64,000 bases of DNA, from NCBI RefSeq assembly GCF_000172795.2, contig NZ_CP020947.1, positions 3,985,001-4,049,000 of the forward strand, written 5' to 3'. This DNA is from Rhizobium sp. CIAT894. GTDB lineage: Bacteria; Pseudomonadota; Alphaproteobacteria; Rhizobiales; Rhizobiaceae. This document shows positions 31,953 to 40,084 of the stretch, piece after piece (positions within the stretch are counted from its first letter, which is position 1; every line of letters starts with the position of its first letter). Below the pieces are notes generated by a model that was given only the letters and a program-made list of their open reading frames with translations, was not told where the DNA came from and made no database searches. The position numbers were made by a program, and so were the translations under genes.

Positions 31953-33701
31953 GTGCATCAGGAAGTAGGACTCATCGCGACGGTTGCCGTCAGTTTCGTT
32001 TTCGCGGCGATTCTCGGCTATGGTGCCGATCGGCTCCGGCTGCCGCCGCTCGTCGGCTACCTCTTGGCCGGCATCCTGATGGGGCCGTTCACGCCGGGCT
32101 TCGTCGCCGATACCGCTCTTGCCGGCCAGCTCGCCGAAATGGGCGTCATCCTTCTGATGTTCGGCGTCGGCCTACATTTTTCCGCCTCCGACCTGCTTGC
32201 CGTGCGCGGCATCGCCGTGCCGGGCGCGATCGGACGCATCATTCTCGCCACGCTGCTGGGCATCGGCCTTTGCAAACTCTGGGGCTGGAGCCTCGGCGCC
32301 GGCATCGTCCTGGGCCTCAGCCTGTCGGTCGCCAGCACCGTCGTTCTGCTGAAGGCGCTGGAGGAGCGCAATCTCGTCAACGCCCCCAGCGGACGCGTTG
32401 CCGTCGGCTGGCTGATCGTCGAGGATCTGGTGATGGTGCTGGCGCTGGTGCTGCTGCCGGCGCTCGCCGAGCTTCTGGGCGGCAACGCCGCCGCGACCAC
32501 AAACCACGGCCTCGGCGAGCTGCCGCTGGTGCTGACGATTGGCCTCACGCTGTTGAAGGTGGCGGCTTTCGCCGCCATGGCGATCTTCCTCGGTCCCCGC
32601 ATCGTGCCCTGGCTGCTGACGATGATCGCCCGCACCGGCTCGCGTGAGCTGTTCACGCTGACGGTGCTCGCGATCGCGCTCGGCATCGCCTTCGGCTCGG
32701 CGGCGATCTTCGGCGTTTCCTTTGCGCTCGGCGCTTTTTTTGCCGGCGTCGTCATGAGCGAATCCCAGCTCAGCCACCGGGCGGCGGCCGATTCGCTGCC
32801 GCTGCAGAACGCCTTCTCCGTGCTGTTCTTCGTCTCCGTCGGCATGCTCTTCGACCCGTCGATCCTGGTGCGCCAGCCGCTGGCGGTGATCGGCGCGCTG
32901 GCGCTCGTCATCCTCGGCAAGGGCATCATCACCTTCGCGCTCGTCATATTGCTGCGATATCCGATCGGCCTGGGGCTGACATTGGCCGGCGGCCTTGCCC
33001 AGATCGGCGAATTTTCCTTCATCCTCGCCGGCCTCGGCGTGTCGCTTAAGCTTCTGCCGCATGAGGGCCAGGATCTGATCCTGGCCGCCGCCATCCTGTC
33101 GATCACGCTCAACCCGATCGTCATTCTCACGACCGACGGATTGAAGAAATACGCCCATTCGACATGGCCCTCGCTCTTCGAAAACTACGGCAGAAAGAGG
33201 CAGAAGACACTCGGCAAGGAACTGGAAAAGATCAGGGCGCTCGGCGAGGAACGCGAGCGCCAGCATCAGTTGAAGATGCAGCAGCTGATCGAAACCTTCC
33301 CGCTGTTCTCTCAGGTCAGCGAGGACGCGCAGGAGGAGCTGCTGTTGCTCTTCAAGGCGAAGTCCGCCCCTCCAGGCGAACGCGTCATTCGCCGCGGCGA
33401 CCGCGGCGACAGTATGTACTTCATCTCGTCGGGAGCGGTGGAGGTGCGGCTTGCCAGCGGCGCGATCCGGCTGGAACCAGGCGCGTTCTTCGGCGAAATG
33501 GCGCTTCTCACCGGCGGACGGCGCACCGCCGACGTCATCGCCGTCGATTTCTGCCAGTTCGAGGTGCTCGAGCGGCGCGACTTCAACATGTTCATGTCAC
33601 ACCATCCCAATCTGCGCGCCGCCGTCAGCGAGATGGCCCAGAAGCGTACGGAGATGAACGTCCTGCGTCAGCAGTGGGAAAAGTCGATGGATCTGTCCTG
33701 A
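31953..33701 (+). CDS. CPA2 cation/proton antiporter with cyclic-nucleotide-binding domain
   Basis: A 582-residue protein. The first 390 residues are a Kef/YbaL-type sodium/proton exchanger with about 12 spans (YGADRLRLPPLVGYLLAGI, then VEDLVMVLALVLLP). A charged linker (about 400-450) leads to a cyclic-nucleotide-binding-like domain (GERVIRRGDRGDSMYFISSG and GAFFGEMALLTGGRRTADV, about 480-545) in place of the usual TrkA-N domain. This arrangement suggests ion efflux gated by a nucleotide or voltage-like signal. GTG at 31953 has GAGAGG upstream; an earlier GTG at 31923 is possible. Confidence 0.9.
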   Translation: MHQEVGLIATVAVSFVFAAILGYGADRLRLPPLVGYLLAGILMGPFTPGFVADTALAGQLAEMGVILLMFGVGLHFSASDLLAVRGIAVPGAIGRIILATLLGIGLCKLWGWSLGAGIVLGLSLSVASTVVLLKALEERNLVNAPSGRVAVGWLIVEDLVMVLALVLLPALAELLGGNAAATTNHGLGELPLVLTIGLTLLKVAAFAAMAIFLGPRIVPWLLTMIARTGSRELFTLTVLAIALGIAFGSAAIFGVSFALGAFFAGVVMSESQLSHRAAADSLPLQNAFSVLFFVSVGMLFDPSILVRQPLAVIGALALVILGKGIITFALVILLRYPIGLGLTLAGGLAQIGEFSFILAGLGVSLKLLPHEGQDLILAAAILSITLNPIVILTTDGLKKYAHSTWPSLFENYGRKRQKTLGKELEKIRALGEERERQHQLKMQQLIETFPLFSQVSEDAQEELLLLFKAKSAPPGERVIRRGDRGDSMYFISSGAVEVRLASGAIRLEPGAFFGEMALLTGGRRTADVIAVDFCQFEVLERRDFNMFMSHHPNLRAAVSEMAQKRTEMNVLRQQWEKSMDLS

Positions 33702-33758
33702 ATCGCAAGCCGCGATGAGATTGGATCCCCCCGCGGCCAACCGGTTGCGGTGAAAGCC

Positions 33759-34043
33759 TCAACGCGCCGGCCAATAGCCATCGGAGCGGAAATCCTCGGG
33801 GATCGGGTCGAGCCGGGACAAGGCTTCCGCGGCGAAATCGATCTGCAGCGACAGGTGCTTGAGAGCCGCCAGCATCGGCATGCCGGTCGCAAATTCCCGG
33901 ATTCGCGACAGATGACAGCCGCTTTCGCTGAGCCGCCGCGCCGCCTCCTGGCGCACATCCTCCGGGCTAGGCCTGCCGCTCTCTTCGGCCTGGACATTCA
34001 TTGGCACGGCCCGCCCAAGCCCGCCTTCGATCACTTTGAACAT
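33759..34043 (-). CDS. Small conserved hypothetical protein
   Basis: A 94-residue soluble protein starting MFKVIEGGLGRAVP, with SPEDVRQEAARRLSESGCHLSRIREFATGMPMLAALKHLSLQIDF. Predicted all-helical. Related small proteins occur in rhizobia, but no function is known to me. The start is uncertain: an in-frame ATG at 34085 and a further one at 34280 exist; the family-like VIEGG opening supports 34043. Confidence 0.55.
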   Translation of the reverse strand: MFKVIEGGLGRAVPMNVQAEESGRPSPEDVRQEAARRLSESGCHLSRIREFATGMPMLAALKHLSLQIDFAAEALSRLDPIPEDFRSDGYWPAR

Positions 34044-34300
34044 TCTTTTGCCACCCTGCACGTCGACCCAATTCAGCTGGAGCATGGTCTCGTCCGAAAA
34101 CCGCCCACACTTTTCGGCATCATGCTCTGCAGCTTGCCGCAGAATGGCCGATTCGCAATCTCGTGAAATCTTGGGAGAGGCATCGATCCCTCGCATCACG
34201 AAAATTTTTGGATGGCGGCGGCACGAAGGACACGGGCGAGCATTTACAGCGCCGCCCATGGCCCCTAAAGCTTTTTGCACCGCAACAGGAAGGGAACGGA

Positions 34301-34891
34301 ATGCTCCGCAGACTTTACGACTGGACCATGTCTCTGGCCGCGCGCAAATCGGCCGAAGTCTGGCTCGCCGTCATCGCCTTCGTCGAAAGCTCCGTCTTTC
34401 TCGTCCCCGCCGATGTGCTGTTCCTGCCGATGGCGCTTGCCAAGCCGGAGCGCTCCTATCGCTACGCCCTGATCGCGACCGTCGCCTCCGTGCTCGGCGG
34501 CATCGCCGGCTGGGCGCTCGGCTTTTACGCCTATGAGACGGTGGCGCGACCAATTCTCGAATTCTACGGCAAGGTCGACGCCTTCGAGCAGATGAAGGCC
34601 GGCGTCACCTACGAATGGATCCTGCTGCTGCTCGTCACCTCGGGTATCGCGCATCTGCCGCCGATCAAGGTCGTGACCATTCTGTCCGGCGTCATCCACG
34701 TCAATCTGGCGCTTTTCGTTGTCTCGGCGATTATCGCGCGCGGCGCGCGCTTCCTGTTTCTCGCCTGGCTGCTGCGCCGCTACGGCGAGCCGATCCGGGA
34801 TTTCGTCGAGAAGCGCCTCGGCCAGCTCGTCGGCATCGGTGCCGGCGCCGCGATCCTGCTATACGTCGGCTACCGCTCTTTCGCTCACTAA
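34301..34891 (+). CDS. YqaA-family membrane protein (DedA-like)
   Basis: A 196-residue protein with four to five membrane spans, opening MLRRLYDWTMSLAARKSAEV and containing AFVESSVFLVPADVLFLPMALAKP and TSGIAHLPPIKVVTILSGVIHV, the YqaA/VTT-domain signature related to DedA lipid scramblase-like proteins. A GGAAGGGA ribosome site lies just before 34301. Its TAA stop coincides with the left edge of a RIME repeat. Confidence 0.9.
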   Translation: MLRRLYDWTMSLAARKSAEVWLAVIAFVESSVFLVPADVLFLPMALAKPERSYRYALIATVASVLGGIAGWALGFYAYETVARPILEFYGKVDAFEQMKAGVTYEWILLLLVTSGIAHLPPIKVVTILSGVIHVNLALFVVSAIIARGARFLFLAWLLRRYGEPIRDFVEKRLGQLVGIGAGAAILLYVGYRSFAH

Positions 34892-34987
34892 AGCGCGTCG
34901 CGATCTTTCAGATTCGCTCCTCGCGCTTTAGGTTTTTGTTTTTACGCATGTCGTTATTCGCTGCACACTTTTGCGCGACATGCTTTA
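34889..34987. repeat. RIME-type repeat, copy C (reverse orientation, no internal units)
   Basis: Same element inverted: the TAAAGCGCGTCGCG palindrome first, then ACGCATGTCGTT through GCGCGACATGCTTTA. The first TAA is the stop codon of the upstream membrane protein. Lies 24 bases before dsbB. Confidence 0.85.
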
Positions 34988-35011
34988 GGCCCACCTTCGC
35001 GGAGTTCCGCC

Positions 35012-35527
35012 ATGACTGTCACTTCTTCGCCGCTTGCCCGCCCCGGCTTTATCTATTCCATATTGCTCGCCATCGGCATGGCGGCGGCGGTCGGCACGGC
35101 GCTCGGTTTCCAATATATCGGCGGCTATATTCCCTGCGCGCTCTGCCTGCTGCAGCGCCAGCCTTATTATTACGCCATCCCGATCGCCATCCTCGCCGCC
35201 ATCTCCGAACTCGTCGGCCTGCCGAACTGGATCACCCGCGCGCTCATTCTCGCCGCCGGCATCCTGATGCTGGTCACGGCGGGCATGGGCGTCTACCACG
35301 CCGGCGTCGAATGGCATTTCTGGCCGGGCCCCGCCACCTGCTCGACGACCGCAAACAGCATGACCAGCAATGCCGGCGATCTGCTCACCGAACTCAATAC
35401 GATCAAGGGCCCGTCCTGCACCGATGCGGCGCTGAGGGTGCTCGGCCTGTCTTTTGCGGGCTGGAACGTGATCGCGGGAATTCTGCTCGCAGCCTTCGCC
35501 TTCGCAGGCGTCCGCAAATCGGCGTGA
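35012..35527 (+). CDS. dsbB: Disulfide bond formation protein B
   Basis: A 171-residue, four-span quinone oxidoreductase that re-oxidises DsbA. The first CxxC is CALC in IPCALCLLQRQPYYY (about 45-48); a second pair is the Cys of GPATCSTT (near 111) and that of KGPSC (near 135). Start ATG at 35012. It is convergent with the HNH gene, leaving 5 bases between stops. Confidence 0.94.
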   Translation: MTVTSSPLARPGFIYSILLAIGMAAAVGTALGFQYIGGYIPCALCLLQRQPYYYAIPIAILAAISELVGLPNWITRALILAAGILMLVTAGMGVYHAGVEWHFWPGPATCSTTANSMTSNAGDLLTELNTIKGPSCTDAALRVLGLSFAGWNVIAGILLAAFAFAGVRKSA

Positions 35528-35532
35528 ACTGA

Positions 35533-36089
35533 TCAGGGCTGCAGTTCGGTATCCCAGTAGAGATAGTCGAGCCAGCTGTCGTGCAGATAGTTCGGCGGGA
35601 ACAGCCGGCCGTTATTGTGCAGATCCTGCACCGTCGGCTGATAGGGCTTCTGCGATGGGAACATGCTGCCTGCTTGGGAAGCTTGCTGCCCTTGCGCAGG
35701 TTGCAAGGCGAACAGGCCGCCACGACATTCTCCCAGGTCGTCTCGCCGCCATGGGCGCGCGGGATGACGTGGTCGAAGGTCAGGTCGTCATGGGCGCCGC
35801 AATACTGGCATTCGAACCGGTCGCGCAGGAAGACGTTGAACCGGGTGAAAGCCGGATTGCGGGACGGCTGAACGTAAGTCTTCAGGCACACGACGCTCGG
35901 AAGCCGCATCGAGAAGCTCGGTGAGGAAACCGAATGCTCATATTCTGCGATGATGTTCACACGGTCGAGGAATACCGCCTTGATCGCGTCCTGCCAGGAC
36001 CACAGCGACAAGGGGTAATAACTCAGCGGCCGGTAGTCAGCGTTCAGAACGAGCGCTGGCAGGGCCTGGGGGGAGACTGCAATCGTCAA
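35533..36089 (-). pseudogene. HNH endonuclease with an apparent one-base frameshift
   Basis: A TTG start at 36089 (AGGAGAG upstream) opens LTIAVSPQALPALVLNADYRPL, a conserved alphaproteobacterial HNH family. The nuclease core is intact: FECQYCGAHDDLTFDHVIPR then CSPCN, with zinc cysteines and the HNH residues. After SKLPKQA the reading frame leaves the family. The expected tail (MFPSQKPYQPTV to DSWLDYLYWDTELQP, stop at 35533) is present in another frame, and one extra G near 35665-35673 would restore it. As written the frame runs on to 35403, antisense to dsbB. Real mutation or sequencing error. Confidence 0.65.
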
Positions 36090-36200
36090 GGGACTCTCCT
36101 GATCGATTCGGCATCTGCACCTGTATATTAGGCCGGTTGTTACAGGATTGTGAAGTCCAATAAATTCAGAGGATAAAGGCAATTTGAAGAGGGGTGCCGA

Positions 36201-36845
36201 TCAGGCGGTCGGCACCATGTCGCGGCGGGTTTTCGCGGCGTAATAGGCCCAGAAAAGCCGTGCCGCCACGGAGCGCCACGGCGACCAGGCAAGCGCCTGC
36301 GCGGCAAGCGCCTTTGCCTGCGGCCGGGCCGCGAGACCGAATGCCGCACCGACGGCATTCTGCAGCGCGACATCGCCGGCCGGAAAGACATCGGCATGGC
36401 CGCCGCAGAACATCAGATAGACCTCCGCCGTCCACGGACCGACGCCCTTGAGCGCCGTCAGTTCGCCAAGCGCTTCGTCAGGCGGCTTCAGGCAGAGCCC
36501 GGAAAGATCGAGCCGGCCGGAGGCGACGGCGTCGGCGATCCGCGACAGGGTTTCGGCCTTGGCGCGCGACAGCCCGAATTCCCGCCAAGCCTCGGCGTGA
36601 AGCAGCACGTAGCCTTCGGCGGTCAGCAGGCCGTCTGCCGGCAGCATCCGCCGCCAGATCGCCTCGGCGCTGGCGCGCGATACCATCTGCGAGACGATGA
36701 TATGGGCAAGGCCGGCAAAACCGGGTTCACGCAGCCGCAACGGAAGCGGTCCGATATCCCTGGCGATCGGCGCAAGGCGCGGATCGAGGCCAAGCAGCGC
36801 CTCCAGCCCCCGACTGACGTCGTCGTCGTTGCGGATGATCTGCAC
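36201..36845 (-). CDS. DNA-3-methyladenine glycosylase II (AlkA-type)
   Basis: A 214-residue helix-hairpin-helix base excision enzyme. The hairpin LKGVGPWTAEVYL is near residues 130-142 and the catalytic aspartate is in ADVFPAGDVAL (near 154). It removes alkylated purines from DNA. I prefer the GTG at 36845 because GGGAGG lies four bases upstream; a start at 36893 would share CATG with gluQ on the other strand, which is unlikely. Confidence 0.9.
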   Translation of the reverse strand: MQIIRNDDDVSRGLEALLGLDPRLAPIARDIGPLPLRLREPGFAGLAHIIVSQMVSRASAEAIWRRMLPADGLLTAEGYVLLHAEAWREFGLSRAKAETLSRIADAVASGRLDLSGLCLKPPDEALGELTALKGVGPWTAEVYLMFCGGHADVFPAGDVALQNAVGAAFGLAARPQAKALAAQALAWSPWRSVAARLFWAYYAAKTRRDMVPTA

Positions 36846-36891
36846 ATAGCCTCCCAGTGGTTCGAAACTCAAATCCGTGGCAAAAGAAAGC

Positions 36892-37773
36892 ATGATCACG
36901 AGTGAGCGTCAAAAACCTGTATTTCGTTTTGCGCCGAGTCCGAACGGACAGTTGCATCTCGGCCATGCGCTCTCGGCCCTCTTGAACCGTGACATGGCAG
37001 AGGCCGCGCATGGCCGCCTGCTGCTGCGCATCGAGGATATCGACCAGACGCGCTGCACGCCCGAATTCGAGGCCGGCATCCTCAGGGATCTCGACTGGCT
37101 GGGGATTGATTGGGAAAGTCCGGTACGGCGCCAGTCGGAACATTTCCCCGAATATCAGGCGGCGCTGCACGCGCTGATCGAGCGCGGCCTGGTCTATCCG
37201 GCCTTCCTGACCCGCGGCGAGGTGAAGGCGCGCGTCGCCGCCTATGAGGCGGCCGGTGCCCCCTGGCCGCGCGATCCGGACGGCACGCCGCATTATCCCG
37301 CCGACGATCGCAAGCGCCCGGAAGAGGAATGGCGGGAGATACTGGCCTCGGGGAAGAGGCATGCCTGGCGGCTCGATATGCGCAAGGCGCTGGACCGGAT
37401 CGGCGAGCTGCTGTTCTGGACGGAAACCGGCGACGGCAGATCGGGCGAGATCGCCGCCGAGCCCGAAGTCTGGGGCGATGTCATCCTGTCGCGCTCGGAC
37501 GCCCCGTCGAGCTATCATCTGTCGGTGGTCGTCGACGATGCGCTGCAGGGTGTCAGCCATGTTGTGCGCGGCTTCGACCTTTTCCCGGCGACATCGGTGC
37601 ACCGGCTGCTGCAGGTGCTGCTCGACCTGCCGCAGCCCCTCTATCACCATCACCGCCTGATTCTCGATGCGAGCGGCCGCAAACTTTCGAAGAGCGAAGG
37701 CGACAGCGGGCTTGGGGAACTGCGCGCCAGCGGCCTGTCAGGGGCCGATATTCGCCGTCTTGTCGGGCTCTGA
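36892..37773 (+). CDS. gluQ: Glutamyl-Q tRNA(Asp) synthetase
   Basis: A 293-residue paralogue of the catalytic half of glutamyl-tRNA synthetase, which charges glutamate onto queuosine in the wobble position of tRNA-Asp. The HIGH-like FAPSPNGQLHLGHA is at about 10-23 and KMSKS-like GRKLSKSEGD near 260; the anticodon domain is absent, which separates it from GltX. The stop overlaps the 3' end of the convergent YihY gene by 36 bases. Confidence 0.93.
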   Translation: MITSERQKPVFRFAPSPNGQLHLGHALSALLNRDMAEAAHGRLLLRIEDIDQTRCTPEFEAGILRDLDWLGIDWESPVRRQSEHFPEYQAALHALIERGLVYPAFLTRGEVKARVAAYEAAGAPWPRDPDGTPHYPADDRKRPEEEWREILASGKRHAWRLDMRKALDRIGELLFWTETGDGRSGEIAAEPEVWGDVILSRSDAPSSYHLSVVVDDALQGVSHVVRGFDLFPATSVHRLLQVLLDLPQPLYHHHRLILDASGRKLSKSEGDSGLGELRASGLSGADIRRLVGL

Positions 37774-38661
37774 CCGCCTTTCGACACGCTGCCTGCCGAC
37801 GATGGACAGCGTATGGGAGAACATCCGGAAGACGCGGAATTTGATCAGCGCCGCGTTGATCTCCGCGCCGATGATGAAGATGACGCCAACCATGTAGAGG
37901 AAGATCAGCACGATCATGACGGAGGCGAGACCGGCATAGGTGGCGGTATAATTGGCGAAGGTCGCCAGATAATAGGCAAAGATCAGCGCCCCGGCCAGCC
38001 AGAGCAGCAGTGTCAGCAGCACGCCCGGAATGACGTCGAAGACCCGCCGCTTGCCGGCCGGCAGCCACAGATGCACGACCAGCAGCCCGACGGTCAGCAC
38101 GACAAGCGTGCCGTAGATGCGCCAGCTGAAGACGACGTCGAGCGTATCGGCAAACAACGGAAGCCACTTCCTGGCATAATCGAGCGCCAGCGGCACGGCG
38201 ACCAGCAGGATGCTGATCGCGGCAAAGATGATGACCGCGATCAGCACGTAGCCGAGGCTGGCGAGGCGGGTGAAATACCACGGCCGCGTTTCCTGCACCC
38301 GATAGGCACGGTTGAGCGAGATACGCAGCGCCTCGACGCCGTTCGAGGCGAAATAGGCGGCCGCCAGCACCGAGATCGTCAGCAGCCCGCCGCGCTGAAT
38401 GGTCAGCACCTGCAGTACCTGGTCGGCGAGCGGCTTGGCGATCGCCTCCGGCCAGGTGTCGAAGATCAGGTGGATGGCGGTCGAGGAGAACTGATCGGCG
38501 CCGAGAAAGCTGGCGAGTGCCGTGCCGAAGATCAGAAAGGGGAAAACCGCAAGCAGGCTCGACAGCGCCACGTGGCTCGCCATGGCGAAACCGTCATCCT
38601 CGACCATATGACAGATCGCGTCGTAGACCACGTCGTAGATCGTGCGCAGCACCTTCGGCAT
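37738..38661 (-). CDS. YihY/virulence factor BrkB family membrane protein
   Basis: A 307-residue protein with six hydrophobic spans. Family marks are the opening DDGFAMASHVALSSLLAVFPFLIF and NGVEALRISLNRAYRV near 110. Once called ribonuclease BN, these proteins are now viewed as membrane proteins of unresolved transport or envelope function. Its end overlaps gluQ on the other strand. A short-chain dehydrogenase starts divergently 76 bases away. Confidence 0.9.
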   Translation of the reverse strand: MPKVLRTIYDVVYDAICHMVEDDGFAMASHVALSSLLAVFPFLIFGTALASFLGADQFSSTAIHLIFDTWPEAIAKPLADQVLQVLTIQRGGLLTISVLAAAYFASNGVEALRISLNRAYRVQETRPWYFTRLASLGYVLIAVIIFAAISILLVAVPLALDYARKWLPLFADTLDVVFSWRIYGTLVVLTVGLLVVHLWLPAGKRRVFDVIPGVLLTLLLWLAGALIFAYYLATFANYTATYAGLASVMIVLIFLYMVGVIFIIGAEINAALIKFRVFRMFSHTLSIVGRQRVERRSEPDKTANIGP

Positions 38662-38737
38662 TCCGTCTCCGGCTTTCCAGATTGTATCCTCTGGCCGAAT
38701 ATGGGAAACGAGTCCCAGTTTGTACAGGAATCATTCC

Positions 38738-39571
38738 ATGGCGGGAGAGCGCACCATCGTCGTTACCGGATGCTCGTCCGGGATCGGCGCTCATTGCGCC
38801 CGGGCGCTGAAAGCCGATGGCTGGCGCGTCTTCGCGACGGTGCGCAAAACCGAGGATCTGGCGAGCCTGGAAGCCGACGGCATCGAAGCCTTCCTGATGG
38901 ACTATGCCAGGACCGAGACGATTTCCGAACTGGTCGACAGCGTCATGAAACGCAGCGGCGGCCGCATCGACGCGCTCTTCAACAACGGCGCCTACGGTCA
39001 GCCGGGCGCCGTCGAGGATCTTTCGACAGCAGCGCTGCGCGCCCAGTTCGAGGCGAATTTCTTCGGCTGGCACGAACTGACGCGGCAGGTCATTCCGGCG
39101 ATGCGCAGACGCGGCGAGGGACGGATCGTCCAATGCTCGTCGATCCTCGGCGTCGTGCCTTATCGCTACCGCGGCGCCTATACCGCTTCCAAATTCGCGC
39201 TCGAAGGCCTCAGCATCACTTTGCGCATGGAACTGCAGGGCAGCGGCATCCATGTGAGCCTGATCGAGCCAGGGCCGATCGCCACGCGTTTCACCGCCAA
39301 TGCACTCGCCAAGATCAGGGAGCATATCGACGTCCGGAATTCACCGCACGCGGCCGACTATGTCAGGCAACTGGCAAGGCTCGACGGATCGGGGCCGGTC
39401 AACCGACACAAGCTTGGCCCGGAGGCGGTCTATTCCGTCTTGAAACACGCATTGAACTCGAAAAATCCAAGACCACATTATCCTGTAACGACGCCGGCTA
39501 AACAGGGCATGATCCTGAAGCGGCTGCTTCCGGCAGACCTCTTCTACCGCCTGATGCGCTGGACGGACTGA
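38738..39571 (+). CDS. Short-chain dehydrogenase/reductase
   Basis: A 277-residue NAD(P)-dependent SDR. Cofactor loop TGCSSGIGAHCARAL is at residues 9-23, the NNGAYG motif near 88 (NAG in most SDRs) and the catalytic YTASK near 150-154 with Ser in CSSILG. It resembles retinol/hydroxysteroid-type SDRs; substrate unknown. Start at 38738 has AGGAA upstream. Followed within 15 bases by a small membrane protein gene. Confidence 0.92.
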   Translation: MAGERTIVVTGCSSGIGAHCARALKADGWRVFATVRKTEDLASLEADGIEAFLMDYARTETISELVDSVMKRSGGRIDALFNNGAYGQPGAVEDLSTAALRAQFEANFFGWHELTRQVIPAMRRRGEGRIVQCSSILGVVPYRYRGAYTASKFALEGLSITLRMELQGSGIHVSLIEPGPIATRFTANALAKIREHIDVRNSPHAADYVRQLARLDGSGPVNRHKLGPEAVYSVLKHALNSKNPRPHYPVTTPAKQGMILKRLLPADLFYRLMRWTD

Positions 39572-39585
39572 GAAAGCTGAATGCC

Positions 39586-39789
39586 ATGTCCACGGTCACC
39601 TATATCCTTGCGATCATCGTCATGGGCGCCGTCGCCCTCGTCCTGATCCGCGGCCTCTTCAACATGATGAAGGGCGGCGACGCCAACCGTTCCAACAAGC
39701 TGATGCAGCTTCGCGTCCTGCTGCAGGCCATCGCCGTCATCCTGATCATGGTGACGCTCTGGCTGACCGGCGGCGGCCGGCCGACGTGA
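39586..39789 (+). CDS. Twin transmembrane protein (HIG1-like)
   Basis: A 67-residue protein of two membrane helices, ILAIIVMGAVALVLIRGLF and LLQAIAVILIMVTLWL, joined by a polar loop (NMMKGGDANRSNKLMQLR). The layout matches the HIG1 domain family, which in mitochondria and alphaproteobacteria associates with cytochrome oxidase. Placed 14 bases after the short-chain dehydrogenase stop, probably co-transcribed; upstream of a palindromic repeat island. Confidence 0.9.
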   Translation: MSTVTYILAIIVMGAVALVLIRGLFNMMKGGDANRSNKLMQLRVLLQAIAVILIMVTLWLTGGGRPT

Positions 39790-39832
39790 GGAACCGTGGG
39801 AGGGGTATTTTTTATGATGAACGCCGAAACAC

Positions 39833-39977
39833 CCTCCCTCATTCCTGTGCTCGTCACAGGAATCCAGCCACCGCGCGTCCGCGCGGTGAATAACAAAATC
39901 CGACGTTCAAAAGAGTCGCCCGCGCGCAAAGACTTGCGCGCACTGGATTCCTGTGACGAGCACAGGAATGAGGGAGG
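39833..39977. repeat. 145-bp cruciform-like palindromic element
   Basis: Outer 35-bp perfect inverted repeat (39833-39867 and 39943-39977) encloses two smaller hairpins: CACCGCGC/GCGCGGTG and GCGCGCAA/TTGCGCGC. The transcript would fold into a three-way junction. Similar CCTGTGACGAGCACAGG palindromes recur in rhizobial genomes (my recollection). No coding content. Confidence 0.8.
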
Positions 39978-40084
39978 TGAGGGAAGCGGCTTGAGGAAAC
40001 ACCCCTACGCGGTGTGTGTCAGTATGCCTGGGCGAGTTTGGCGAAAAGGCCAATCCCACCCTCCGTCATCCTCGGGCTTGACCC

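Noticed and set aside
36891..36899. Divergent starts of the AlkA-type gene and gluQ sharing CATG
   Set aside because: A GTG start for the glycosylase at 36845 with GGGAGG four bases upstream fits better and removes the overlap.
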